Source: JBCCLJ01 sp039026915 (lineage in GTDB: Bacteria > Acidobacteriota > Thermoanaerobaculia > Multivoradales > Multivoraceae). Taken from it: a DNA stretch of 55,281 nt. The stretch lies in assembly GCA_039026915.1 (NCBI GenBank), contig JBCCLJ010000018.1:1-55281 (forward strand), given 5' to 3'. The notes under the pieces were generated by a model, which worked only from the letters and a program-made list of their open reading frames with translations, was not told the DNA's origin and searched no databases. The stretch's first letter is position 1. Every line of letters begins with the position of its first letter. Made by a program: the position numbers and the translations under genes. This document shows, piece by piece, positions 35,164 to 42,796 of this stretch.

Positions 35164-35753
35164 GGCGCTGTCCTCTTCTTGGCCCAACGCTCGAGCTCTT
35201 CTGCGGTGGCGCGTTGGTCCTGATGGTCTCTGCGAAAACTCTCGAGCGAACGCAGGCTCGTCTCGACGCCGGCGCGACGTGCCTGCGCGGAAAGTCTCTC
35301 CTTGTCGAGTGAATGAATGTCCCAGATGAGATAGCCGTTGACGGCATCTTGCTCGGAACCCCAGAACTGCCAAGCGGCGAGCCTGTCGATCACCAAGTCC
35401 TCCGGTGCGACGATGAGCACCGTCTGGCCCGAAAAGGTCGCGGGCACTGACTCTGCGCCCTCACCGAGCGCCCCAGAGGGCAGCTCGATGAAGATTTGGG
35501 CCTCCTCATGGAGCCAGTGCCGACCAGCTCGCGCGAATCCTTCCGCTTGCAGGAGTTGGGCGACCTCCGGCGGCACGGAGCCCACGAAGTCGAAGTCCCC
35601 CGTCGTGTAGGCACCGCCGGTGTACAGCTCGACGGCCGCGCCACCAACCAGCACTGGAGTCGACGTGTCACGAAAGAGCGACTGGAACCAGGCAGCGATC
35701 CGAGCCGTCTTCTCGGCACCTTCTTTGAGGTGAAGCGCGTCGCGAAAAAGCAC
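35160..35753 (-). CDS. Nucleotidyltransferase-fold protein (AbiEii/MNT-like)
   Basis: About 197 residues from the GTG at 35753. The core has the nucleotidyltransferase pattern: VLVGGAAVELYTGGAYTTGD followed by FDFVGSVPPE, where the GG and the D-x-D pair (DFDF) sit as in AbiEii toxins and minimal NTases. A later LVIDRLAAWQFWGSEQDAVN helix also fits the family. Such proteins can transfer NMPs or act as toxins. It is translationally coupled to the downstream Xre gene (TTGA overlap). The start is uncertain: the frame continues to an ATG at 35828, but an AT-rich palindrome and -10-like TACAAT lie just before 35753. Confidence 0.75.
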   Translation of the reverse strand: MLFRDALHLKEGAEKTARIAAWFQSLFRDTSTPVLVGGAAVELYTGGAYTTGDFDFVGSVPPEVAQLLQAEGFARAGRHWLHEEAQIFIELPSGALGEGAESVPATFSGQTVLIVAPEDLVIDRLAAWQFWGSEQDAVNGYLIWDIHSLDKERLSAQARRAGVETSLRSLESFRRDHQDQRATAEELERWAKKRTAP

Positions 35754-35767
35754 AATGTTTTTATTGT
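35752..35767. promoter_or_regulatory. AT-rich inverted repeat between divergent genes
   Basis: ACAAT-GTTTTT-ATTGT (35752-35767) is an inverted repeat in the gap between the nucleotidyltransferase-like gene (minus) and the RAYT gene (plus). It overlaps the putative GTG start and a TACAAT -10 box on the minus strand. It is a good operator candidate for the Xre protein. Confidence 0.4.
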
Positions 35768-35843
35768 ACAGTGCCAACGGTCTCCATCGCAGAAGTCCGG
35801 GCGCTTGCAAGCTTGGAAGGGCTTTCATCGTCTGCTTTGGTCA

Positions 35844-36785
35844 ATGGCACGGAAACTCCGCGGTTGCTTCGCCGGTCGTCTTGTCGAGGTCACTACGAGG
35901 ACCTTTCAAAGCCGTTTCTTGCTTCGACCAGGCACGCTGGCGAACCGCACGATCCTTGGTGTGCTCGCGAGGGCTCAGCAACGCACTGGCATGCAGGTCG
36001 TCGGGCCGGTGGCGATGTCGAATCACATGCACCTTCTTCTGTTGCCCGAGACAACGAAGCAGCTGAGGGACTTCATGCGCTACGTCAATTCCAACGTGGC
36101 GCGGAAGGTCGGAAGGCTGTACGGCTGGAAGGGGAGGTTCTGGGAGAAGCGCTACTCGGCGATCATCGTGAGCAATGAGGAGGAAGCTCAGGTTGGGCGG
36201 CTTCGCTACCTCCTTTCCCAGGGCGTGAAGGATGGGCTAGTTGAGCGACCCGAAGATTGGCCGGGTCTGCACCTCGCCCGCCCACTTCAGTTGGGCTACA
36301 GCAGCCTCAGCGGTGGCGTCTGGCACGACCGCACGGCTCAGTACCGGGCCGAGAGAAGAGTTGGAGCGCGGCGCGTCAGAGCCGCCGACTTCATCGAGAA
36401 GAACCTTGTCCTCGAGCTCTCGCCACTTCCGTGCTGGCGAGATCTTTCGTGGAGTGAACGGCGTGATGCGTCGCGTTCCCTCATCGACGATGTTGTGCTC
36501 GAAGCACAACATGAGAGCGGAGAACGCACCGTCCTGGGAGCGGAAGCTGTTAAGCGTCATGATCCGCTTGCTGCTCCTCAGAAGAGCGACAGGCGCTATG
36601 CACCGCCTTGTCACGCGGCATCGCTCAAGGCGCGAAAGGAACTCTTGAGAGAGCTGCGCTCTTTCGCTGACTCCTTCCTCGTTGCGTCGGAGGCGCTTCG
36701 CAACGGCATGACTGCGTGCTTCCCCGAAGGCTGCTTCCCTCCCGGGATGCCGTACGTCGCTGAGAGCACTGTGCCCGACGGTTAG
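35844..36785 (+). CDS. IS200/RAYT-type transposase (Y1, HUH)
   Basis: A 313-residue Y1-type transposase. The HUH pair is His61-x-His63 (MSNHMHLLLLP), and the family block ending WKGRFWEKRY with candidate Tyr93 and Tyr104 follows. The length and the extra C-terminal part (roughly 170 residues) match REP-associated tyrosine transposases (RAYTs) rather than short IS200 enzymes. The N-terminus (MARKLRGC) is the usual RAYT start. RAYTs process single-stranded hairpins of REP elements. Two close hairpins lie directly after the stop (36811-36839). It is divergent from the toxin-antitoxin-like cassette. Confidence 0.9.
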   Translation: MARKLRGCFAGRLVEVTTRTFQSRFLLRPGTLANRTILGVLARAQQRTGMQVVGPVAMSNHMHLLLLPETTKQLRDFMRYVNSNVARKVGRLYGWKGRFWEKRYSAIIVSNEEEAQVGRLRYLLSQGVKDGLVERPEDWPGLHLARPLQLGYSSLSGGVWHDRTAQYRAERRVGARRVRAADFIEKNLVLELSPLPCWRDLSWSERRDASRSLIDDVVLEAQHESGERTVLGAEAVKRHDPLAAPQKSDRRYAPPCHAASLKARKELLRELRSFADSFLVASEALRNGMTACFPEGCFPPGMPYVAESTVPDG

Positions 36786-36810
36786 GGGTAGTCGGTCGGC
36801 TCGTCAGATT

Positions 36811-36839
36811 CAAGGCTCGCCTTGAGGCCAAGAGGCCTC
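36811..36839. repeat. Two adjacent hairpins after the RAYT gene
   Basis: CAAGGC-TC-GCCTTG (36811-36824) and GAGGCC-AAGA-GGCCTC (36824-36839) are two short perfect stems, almost touching, 25 bases past the RAYT stop. Paired hairpins are the usual form of REP elements that RAYTs recognise, and could equally be transcriptional terminators between convergent genes. Confidence 0.45.
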
Positions 36840-36963
36840 GCGGCGGAGCTGCGTCTGGCGGAGTGTTCGGAGGCGCGAAGAGCAATGGTGTTGGTGACTG
36901 CGACGGCCGGTTTGTTGGAGAGTAGCGGCCCGAAGTGAGTCGACAGTCGCTGGAAGGCGCTGA

Positions 36964-38307
36964 TTAGCTCGTTCTCCCGACAAGTCCCTGGCACCTCTTC
37001 TGGGTAAGCAATGCGGCCCGGCGCTCCGTCCGGACCTCTGCGTACACACGCTTGCGCGCTTCCTGTCGCTCGTCCATGTTCCAGGCCCCTGACCAGCTCG
37101 GCTGGAAGCCGTGGCGGTCCAGGAACAACTTCCTGCTGCCCCGGAACTCGAGTCTGCCTCTGAGAGCGTCGATGTGGAGGCAGTCCAAGGTGCAGTCCGG
37201 TTCGGTATAGGTGAACCAGAGAAGCGTTTCCTCAGCGGAGCCGCGACCGTCGAGGTCAGGCGCTCGTGCGGGGGGCAGGACCTTTCCCGGCCTGCCTACG
37301 GCGGGCTCGAGGTCTACCGCGGCGATTCCGCGGTACCAGGACACCCGGTTGGAGATGCCCCCGAAGATCACCTCGAGATGACCGTCGTCGTCGAGATCGG
37401 CCGCACCCTGAAAGTAGTGGTGCCCCAATGAGGCGTAGACCGGCCTGACGCGGGGAAGCTTCGGCTCGTAGATCAGGGAGCAGGCGGGAAGGTTCGGTGC
37501 GTGAGTGTAGGTGATGACGATCTCGTCGCTACGGTCGCCGTCCAGGTCGACCGCGTAGAGCCGGGTCCTGTAGAACTCAGAGTAGTCCGGGAAGACTTTG
37601 AAGCACTGCTCGACTCGGTCCAGCGAGACCTCGTCGTAAGACTCGAGCGTTGTCGGGTCGAGCAGAGAAAGAGTCTTGCCGGCGCGACTGAGGTCGAAAT
37701 CCGGCTCTTCGAAGACGACGGCCAAGACCGTGCCGAAGCCGGCGATGTGCGCTTCGGCGTAGCTGGTCTTCGTCGTGCCCTTCAGAGGCTCTTGCCAGAG
37801 GGGATCACCGGTCTCGAGATCGTTGGCGTAGAGACCCTCTTCGCTTTCGAAGACGAAGTTGTAGACCGGTGGACGCCGTTCTTCGGGAATCTTGATTGGG
37901 TCCAACAGCCAGATGGCAGCTGTTGCGAGCACGGCAGCAACAGCTGCGAATGCAGCGAGCCAGAGGTGCCGCCCTTTGAGGGTTTCTTTGGGCTTTGACG
38001 CTGAGTCAGTTCGGGGGACGAGCTCATCCTCAGAGTTCGCTGGCCGGCTTTGCTCCGTCTCCTCTGGGGTCGGTTCCGCGTCTTCTCGAAGAAGCCGAGC
38101 GTTGTCTCTTTCCCAAGCGGCAAGCTCGTACTCGAGGGCGAAGCGGCGAGGCTTCGGGCCGTCTCCAAGAGTCCTTGTGGGGAGGCCCTTTTCTTTGGCG
38201 TACTTGGCGGCCGTGTTCGGTGAAACGCCGAGCCGCTTGGCGATCCCCTTCCAACCCCATATCTTCTCGTCGCAAAATGCAAGAAGCCCCCGTGGGGAGC
38301 ATCTCAC
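36964..38307 (-). CDS. Membrane-anchored HTH regulator with exported FG-GAP-like module (regulator C, truncated)
   Basis: About 447 residues from the GTG at 38307. The start is placed after the terminator at 38313-38350; no ribosome site is visible. The HTH is at about 15-45 (KIWGWKGIAKRLGVSPNTAA), a membrane helix at about 115-135 (FAAVAAVLATAAIWLLDP) and an exported part from 140. The exported part shares the module of regulators A and B, with YAVDLDGDRSDEIVITYTH and VYASLGHHYFQGAADLDDDG. Unlike them it ends soon after this module, lacks the TPR-like tail, and has no TSP3 gene behind it. It is probably a shortened or decaying copy. A role in sensing an external signal and regulating genes is inferred. 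Confidence 0.75.
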   Translation of the reverse strand: MRCSPRGLLAFCDEKIWGWKGIAKRLGVSPNTAAKYAKEKGLPTRTLGDGPKPRRFALEYELAAWERDNARLLREDAEPTPEETEQSRPANSEDELVPRTDSASKPKETLKGRHLWLAAFAAVAAVLATAAIWLLDPIKIPEERRPPVYNFVFESEEGLYANDLETGDPLWQEPLKGTTKTSYAEAHIAGFGTVLAVVFEEPDFDLSRAGKTLSLLDPTTLESYDEVSLDRVEQCFKVFPDYSEFYRTRLYAVDLDGDRSDEIVITYTHAPNLPACSLIYEPKLPRVRPVYASLGHHYFQGAADLDDDGHLEVIFGGISNRVSWYRGIAAVDLEPAVGRPGKVLPPARAPDLDGRGSAEETLLWFTYTEPDCTLDCLHIDALRGRLEFRGSRKLFLDRHGFQPSWSGAWNMDERQEARKRVYAEVRTERRAALLTQKRCQGLVGRTS

Positions 38308-38312
38308 AGGCA

Positions 38313-38350
38313 CAAGAACGAAAAGTGGCGCCGGCCGTAGGACCGGCGCC
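38313..38350 (-). terminator. Rho-independent terminator of TSP3-b
   Basis: GGCGCCGG (38327-38334) pairs perfectly with CCGGCGCC (38343-38350), extended by two more pairs across a bulge. On the minus strand it is followed by ACTTTTCGTTCTTG, a T-rich tract. It lies 45 bases past the TSP3-b stop and precedes the regulator C start, separating the two transcripts. Confidence 0.85.
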
Positions 38351-38395
38351 TCGAAGTGCCGCGAGCTCGCAGCTAGGCTTGAACGTCCGTCACAG

Positions 38396-40459
38396 CTAGT
38401 GCCCGCACTGCGACTGCGCTCCCGCCGAAACAACGTCGTCCTTCTCTTGCTGAGTAATCAGCCCAAGCTGAACGAAGCGCTTCGCCGTCTGCGTCAGCGC
38501 CCTCATGTACTGCCCGTGGTTCCGCCATGGGCGACTCATGCCGCGCGGACCGTCGCAGGGCACGAGTTGCTCAATCGAGCAGCCATTGCCGGGGGCAACG
38601 ACGGTGCCCGGCGGTGTGAAGGGGCACCGGTCGTGACGGTTGCGCACGCCGTCGCCGTCGCGGTCGCGGTCACAGCGGTTGCCGATGCCGTCGCCGTCGA
38701 AGTCTCGCTGTGACGGGTTCGGACGAAGCGGGCAGTTGTCGACTGCCGTGTCGATACCGTCGCCGTCGATGTCAAGGTCGCACTTGTTGCCGATGCCGTC
38801 TCCATCGAAGTCCGCCTGACCCGGGTTGGCGACGAGCGGGCAGTTGTCGACGCCGTCGTCGATGCCATCACCGTCGTCGTCAACGTCGCAGGCATCACCC
38901 AGACCGTCGCCATCGGCGTCGTCCTGGCTGGTGTTCTGTGTCAGCGGGCAGTTGTCCGCCGAGTCGTTGATTCCGTCCCCGTCGACGTCTGCATCGCAAG
39001 CGTCACCGATGCCGTCGCCGTCCAAGTCCGCCTGGTCCTGGTTGAAGACGAAGGGGCAGTTGTCCTCGGTGTCGTCGACGAGGTCGTCGTCGTCATCGAG
39101 GTCGCAAGCATCGCCGAGTCCGTCACCGTCAAAGTCCTCCTGGTCTGAGTTCGGATCGAGTGGGCAGTTGTCGCTGAGGTCGTCGATGCCGTCGCCGTCT
39201 GCATCCGCATCGCACACGTCACCGAGTCCGTCCCCGTCGATATCCGACTGGTTCGAGTTCACGGAGAACGGGCAATTGTCGACGTCGTCCTCGACGCCGT
39301 CGTTGTCGTCGTCCAGGTCGCAGACGTCGCCCGTACCGTCCTCATCGCTGTCCTGCTGATCGGTGTTCGCCGTCAGCGGGCAGTTGTCGGAGGTGTCGAG
39401 CACGGTGTCGTTGTCGTCGTCCGCGTCGCAGGCGTCGCCCTCTTCGTCGAGGTCGTTGTCGTCCTGGTCGGAGTTGCTGATGAGCGGGCAGTTGTCGTAT
39501 TCATCGTCGACGCCGTCATCGTCGTCGTCGAAGTCGCAGGCGTCCCCTTGGCCGTCGCCGTCGAGGTCTTCCTGATCTGGGTTGTAGTCAAGCGGGCAGT
39601 TGTCCGCTTGGTCCTCGGTTCCGTCACCGTCCCCATCGGGTGGCGCTGGTCCGCCGGTCCAAAAGTCGGCGACTCCATCACCGTCGTCGTCCGAGGCCAG
39701 CAGATTTATTTCATGGGCGTCGATGGCTCGATCAAAGAGAACGACTTCATCGACGGTCCCGACAAGGTCTTCATGACGCGCCGCCAGGAGACCGAGGGCG
39801 CCGATCTTGATCGTCTCGGACGATCCATCGAACTGTCCGATGGGCGAGGCGGTGTCGACAAGGGAGCCGTTGCGATAGATCGCGGCCTCTGTCCCGTTCC
39901 AGACCGCCGCGAAGTGCTGCCACTCCTCGAGCGAGATCTCAGAGTCGGCCGAGATCTGGTTTGTACCAATCGTGTACATGCGGAAGTGAGCAGGTGGCGA
40001 GTGTCCGGAGTTGAAGTGGATATCGAACCCGCCTTCGCCCGTGGCGTTGGTGTAGGTCGAGATCATTCGGGCGACGCCGTTGAAGGGTGGGTTCTCGGGC
40101 CGAACCCAAAAGGCCACCGAGAAGGGCTGAAGATTGTCGACCGGGGCCCGCAGGTCGACGTAGTCAATCTGTGTCGAGAGTCTGTAGGCCTGTCCGAAGA
40201 TGCCAGGCACCACTTGCCCGTCGACGACCAGGCCGGGCGGATGGTTGCCTGAAACGTCGACGGCGTCGCCTTCGAGTGGCCAGCAACCCGTGACTCCTTG
40301 CGCAGAGAAGTCGAACCCAGAAGGCCACGAGCCGCCCGTTTCATCCCCCGTCGAAGAACCGCCGCCAAAGACGGACGCGCTAGTGGCGCTGAGGCCCAAC
40401 ACCAGAATCACGATCGGCCTTGTCATGGCCTGCCAACGTCTCTCTCCTTTTTTCAGCAT
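38396..40459 (-). CDS. Exported LamG + thrombospondin type-3 repeat protein (TSP3-b)
   Basis: A 687-residue exported protein. The ATG at 40459 has a strong AAGGAGG site eight bases before it; the longer frame to 40522 has none. The signal peptide contains TRPIVILVLGLSATSASVFG. A LamG/concanavalin-like domain (about 55-260) includes VTGCWPLEGDAVDVSGN and FSVAFWVRPENPPFNG. Nine calcium-binding TSP3 repeats (DNCPLxxNxDQxDxDGDGxG type) follow, plus a terminal DRCPFTPPG unit. The C-terminal roughly 75 residues (GNGCSIEQLVPCDGP to AGAQSQCGH) are almost identical to those of TSP3-a. It is probably a calcium-dependent surface protein. It lies 112 bases after regulator B, the likely partner. Confidence 0.88.
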   Translation of the reverse strand: MLKKGERRWQAMTRPIVILVLGLSATSASVFGGGSSTGDETGGSWPSGFDFSAQGVTGCWPLEGDAVDVSGNHPPGLVVDGQVVPGIFGQAYRLSTQIDYVDLRAPVDNLQPFSVAFWVRPENPPFNGVARMISTYTNATGEGGFDIHFNSGHSPPAHFRMYTIGTNQISADSEISLEEWQHFAAVWNGTEAAIYRNGSLVDTASPIGQFDGSSETIKIGALGLLAARHEDLVGTVDEVVLFDRAIDAHEINLLASDDDGDGVADFWTGGPAPPDGDGDGTEDQADNCPLDYNPDQEDLDGDGQGDACDFDDDDDGVDDEYDNCPLISNSDQDDNDLDEEGDACDADDDNDTVLDTSDNCPLTANTDQQDSDEDGTGDVCDLDDDNDGVEDDVDNCPFSVNSNQSDIDGDGLGDVCDADADGDGIDDLSDNCPLDPNSDQEDFDGDGLGDACDLDDDDDLVDDTEDNCPFVFNQDQADLDGDGIGDACDADVDGDGINDSADNCPLTQNTSQDDADGDGLGDACDVDDDGDGIDDGVDNCPLVANPGQADFDGDGIGNKCDLDIDGDGIDTAVDNCPLRPNPSQRDFDGDGIGNRCDRDRDGDGVRNRHDRCPFTPPGTVVAPGNGCSIEQLVPCDGPRGMSRPWRNHGQYMRALTQTAKRFVQLGLITQQEKDDVVSAGAQSQCGH
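38620..39645 (-). repeat. Tandem thrombospondin-3 repeat array in TSP3-b
   Basis: About 1 kb encodes repeats of D-x-D-x-D-G and DNCP words in steps of mostly 108 bases. The second half closely matches the array at 43022-44177. These are coding repeats; they do not form a CRISPR array. Confidence 0.85.
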
Positions 40460-40571
40460 CTTCGAAACCTCCTTGAGCCTTGAAAGGCGTTTGCTGCCTC
40501 GTTCGAAGCTGAACGAGGCCATGGCGGAGGTTCGTAGCGGCCAGAAGAGCCGTCAAACGTCTGGATGAAGA

Positions 40572-42665
40572 CTACGGAAGTTCGCGGTTTCCTGCGGTTC
40601 GCCGAGCGCTCTCGGTGGCTTCCGCGTCGATCAAGAGACCCAAGCGTGACTCGATGAGCGGCAGGTGACCCAGGGGAACGATGCTCTCGCCCGTGCGCTC
40701 TCGAAGTACCCGGAGTGCCCTTTTCGCACTCGGCTGTAACCGCGAAGTCTCCTCGCCCTCGAGCCTCCGCAGGTGAACGTCAAAGGCCTCTAGAAGTGCC
40801 GCGACCTCCGAGACCCTCTCTTCACGCCCTGCAAGCTCGGCTCGAATCGATGACGGCTCTCGTCCCTCGAGGAGCTGCATCTCGAGGTCCCAGTACCAGT
40901 GCTCGTCGAGGCCACTCGTACGAATCGTCTCGCGGTCCAGACCCCGTTGAGGATCCCCACGTGTGACGTGGATGAAGGTCCGCAAGGCGTCGGGCCAGGA
41001 ATCTTCAATGAGACTCCCGTATCGATCGACCGCTGCCAGAGCTTCGCTGTCTCTCCCAGAAGCGACGAGACTCATGGTCAAGCCTCGAAGGAACTCCCAT
41101 ACGGGCCTGCCCCCGTCGATCGACTCCGATCCGTCGTTCAAACAGGCTTCGAAGAGCTCGGCAGCTCTCTCGTGTTCGCCGGCGATCGCCCAAGCGGTTG
41201 CGAGGTGGAACCTTGTCGCTGCGGACGGCATGTCTGAACTGGCGAGGAGCTGCTCCTCCAAGGCTTCCAACCTTGCGTCGGCCTTCCCGACTCGTGCCAG
41301 TTTCTGAAAGAGGGTTAGCTTTGCGACGAGTTCGAGACGTGGCAATGCCGCTCGGTTCGCGTCGTCGACTGCCTTCTGCAGAGTCTCAATATGGCTTGAT
41401 GCGTTTTCAAGCGGCCCGCGGCGCAGAGCGAGTGAGATCGTGCGTAGAACTCCCCGCCGCAGTTCAGCTCGGGGCTCGTCCTTGAGAATCGACGGCGCCG
41501 ACGCATCAAAACCGGAAAGGGCGAGGCTGATGGGAACGGTTCGCTGTAGTTCGAACCGTCGAGCCGCCTTGTCGAACCGAACACACCCCTCCAAACAGGT
41601 GGTCGCGGGCGCTAGGGCAAACCAGACCAGGCCAGGACCCGAAGCGCCTCGCCATCTGCCCAGCGGCGAAAGAACCGGATACTCGATTCGGTCGTTGCCG
41701 TTGAGTGGAGGGTCCAAGGAGATCGCGCTGATCCCCGAGAACCAAGCGAAGTTGTTGATGATCTCTTCGAACAGCAGCTCCACTTGGCCGTCTCCGTCGA
41801 CGTCGACCGCCTCGTGGAACCGGTGGTGCCCTTCGCTGGCGTAGACGACGCGGCTTCGCCTTTCCTCCGGCTCGAAGAGAACTGTGTAGGCCGGATAGTG
41901 CTTATGGCGAAAAGTGGCCAAGACCTCTTCGAGGCCATCGCCGTCGAGATCGACCGCGATCAGGTCCGCGCGGTAGTGGTGTGAGTAGTCCTCGAAGAGG
42001 TCTGCAGCGCGCCTGAGAGGAAAGGAATCGAGTTCTTTGCCGCTTCTGGGATGGAAACGGTAGAGGGTTGCTGTTGCGTCGAGATGACCTTCTGCAGAGT
42101 TACCCAAAGCAAAGACGGCGGGACGTTCCCACCGACTTACGCGTACGTGCTGCAGGCCATGGAATCTGAGATGCGGCTTTTTCCAGAAAGTCCTCGTCCC
42201 TCGGTTGTAGGAGACCCCGACTCCGTTGTGGGTGAGTGGAGTGATGGTTCCCAGGGGCTGTCGAAACCAGTTGATTGCTGCAGCAATGAGCGCGAGCGAC
42301 AGAAGTGTCACAGCGCTCCAGAGAAGCGTCGATGAAGGGTGACGTCTCGGTTGACCTGCGACGACTGTTGAGGGCGCTGCAGAGGCTTTCGGCGGCTCGA
42401 TCCGCCAGTCGTCGGCTTGGGTCGATCGTGGGGACCCTTGGCGGGAGTCGGATTCCCCGGTTGCGCGCGAGGGCAGTTCTCGTTGACTGAGCCAGGCATC
42501 GAGCTCGTCGGTCCATGCGATTTTTGGCGCTCGAGCGCCGCCGCCAAGGTTGCCGACGGGTAAACCCTCTTCCCGCTGCCAGCGCCGCGCGGTGTTCTCC
42601 GAAACGTTCAGATGACCGCTTATCTGTGCCCACCCACGTAGCTGGCTGCGGTGACTCTCGCTCAA
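40572..42665 (-). CDS. Membrane-anchored HTH regulator with exported FG-GAP-like and TPR-like modules (regulator B)
   Basis: A 697-residue one-component regulator. The TTG at 42665 has a GGGAGGTGA ribosome site directly before it and is chosen over the ATG at 42698, which lacks one. The cytoplasmic HTH is at about 10-38 (RGWAQISGHLNVSENTARRW), and a membrane helix at about 113-131 (LLWSAVTLLSLALIAAAINW). The exported part starts with an FG-GAP-like module: IAVDLDGDGLEEVLATFRHK and YASEGHHRFHEAVDVDGDG. A long helical C-terminal half (about 390-690) resembles TPR repeats and helical packing (AAELFEACLNDG). It probably senses an exported signal and regulates nearby genes; TSP3-b, 112 bases downstream, is the likely target. 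Confidence 0.85.
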   Translation of the reverse strand: MSESHRSQLRGWAQISGHLNVSENTARRWQREEGLPVGNLGGGARAPKIAWTDELDAWLSQRELPSRATGESDSRQGSPRSTQADDWRIEPPKASAAPSTVVAGQPRRHPSSTLLWSAVTLLSLALIAAAINWFRQPLGTITPLTHNGVGVSYNRGTRTFWKKPHLRFHGLQHVRVSRWERPAVFALGNSAEGHLDATATLYRFHPRSGKELDSFPLRRAADLFEDYSHHYRADLIAVDLDGDGLEEVLATFRHKHYPAYTVLFEPEERRSRVVYASEGHHRFHEAVDVDGDGQVELLFEEIINNFAWFSGISAISLDPPLNGNDRIEYPVLSPLGRWRGASGPGLVWFALAPATTCLEGCVRFDKAARRFELQRTVPISLALSGFDASAPSILKDEPRAELRRGVLRTISLALRRGPLENASSHIETLQKAVDDANRAALPRLELVAKLTLFQKLARVGKADARLEALEEQLLASSDMPSAATRFHLATAWAIAGEHERAAELFEACLNDGSESIDGGRPVWEFLRGLTMSLVASGRDSEALAAVDRYGSLIEDSWPDALRTFIHVTRGDPQRGLDRETIRTSGLDEHWYWDLEMQLLEGREPSSIRAELAGREERVSEVAALLEAFDVHLRRLEGEETSRLQPSAKRALRVLRERTGESIVPLGHLPLIESRLGLLIDAEATESARRTAGNRELP

Positions 42666-42740
42666 CGCTCTCACCTCCCGTCCTGCACGAAGGAGCATCT
42701 CAACAAGAACCGTCGCCGCGCAACAAGCACTGGCGATGGG

Positions 42741-42771
42741 AGGAAAGCCCGCCCGGCAGCGCCGGGCGGGC
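42741..42771 (-). terminator. Rho-independent terminator of TSP3-a
   Basis: GCCCGCCCGGC (42747-42757) pairs perfectly with GCCGGGCGGGC (42761-42771), an 11-bp stem with a 3-base loop. On the minus strand it is followed by TTTCC. It lies 26 bases past the TSP3-a stop and separates it from regulator B. Confidence 0.85.
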
Positions 42772-42796
42772 CCTTAGGCGTATCGGACCTACAGAG

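Noticed and set aside
36782..36994. 70-residue minus-strand frame after regulator C that could be its lost TPR tail.
   Set aside because: It shows no clear similarity to the TPR parts of regulators A and B, and overlaps the two hairpins.
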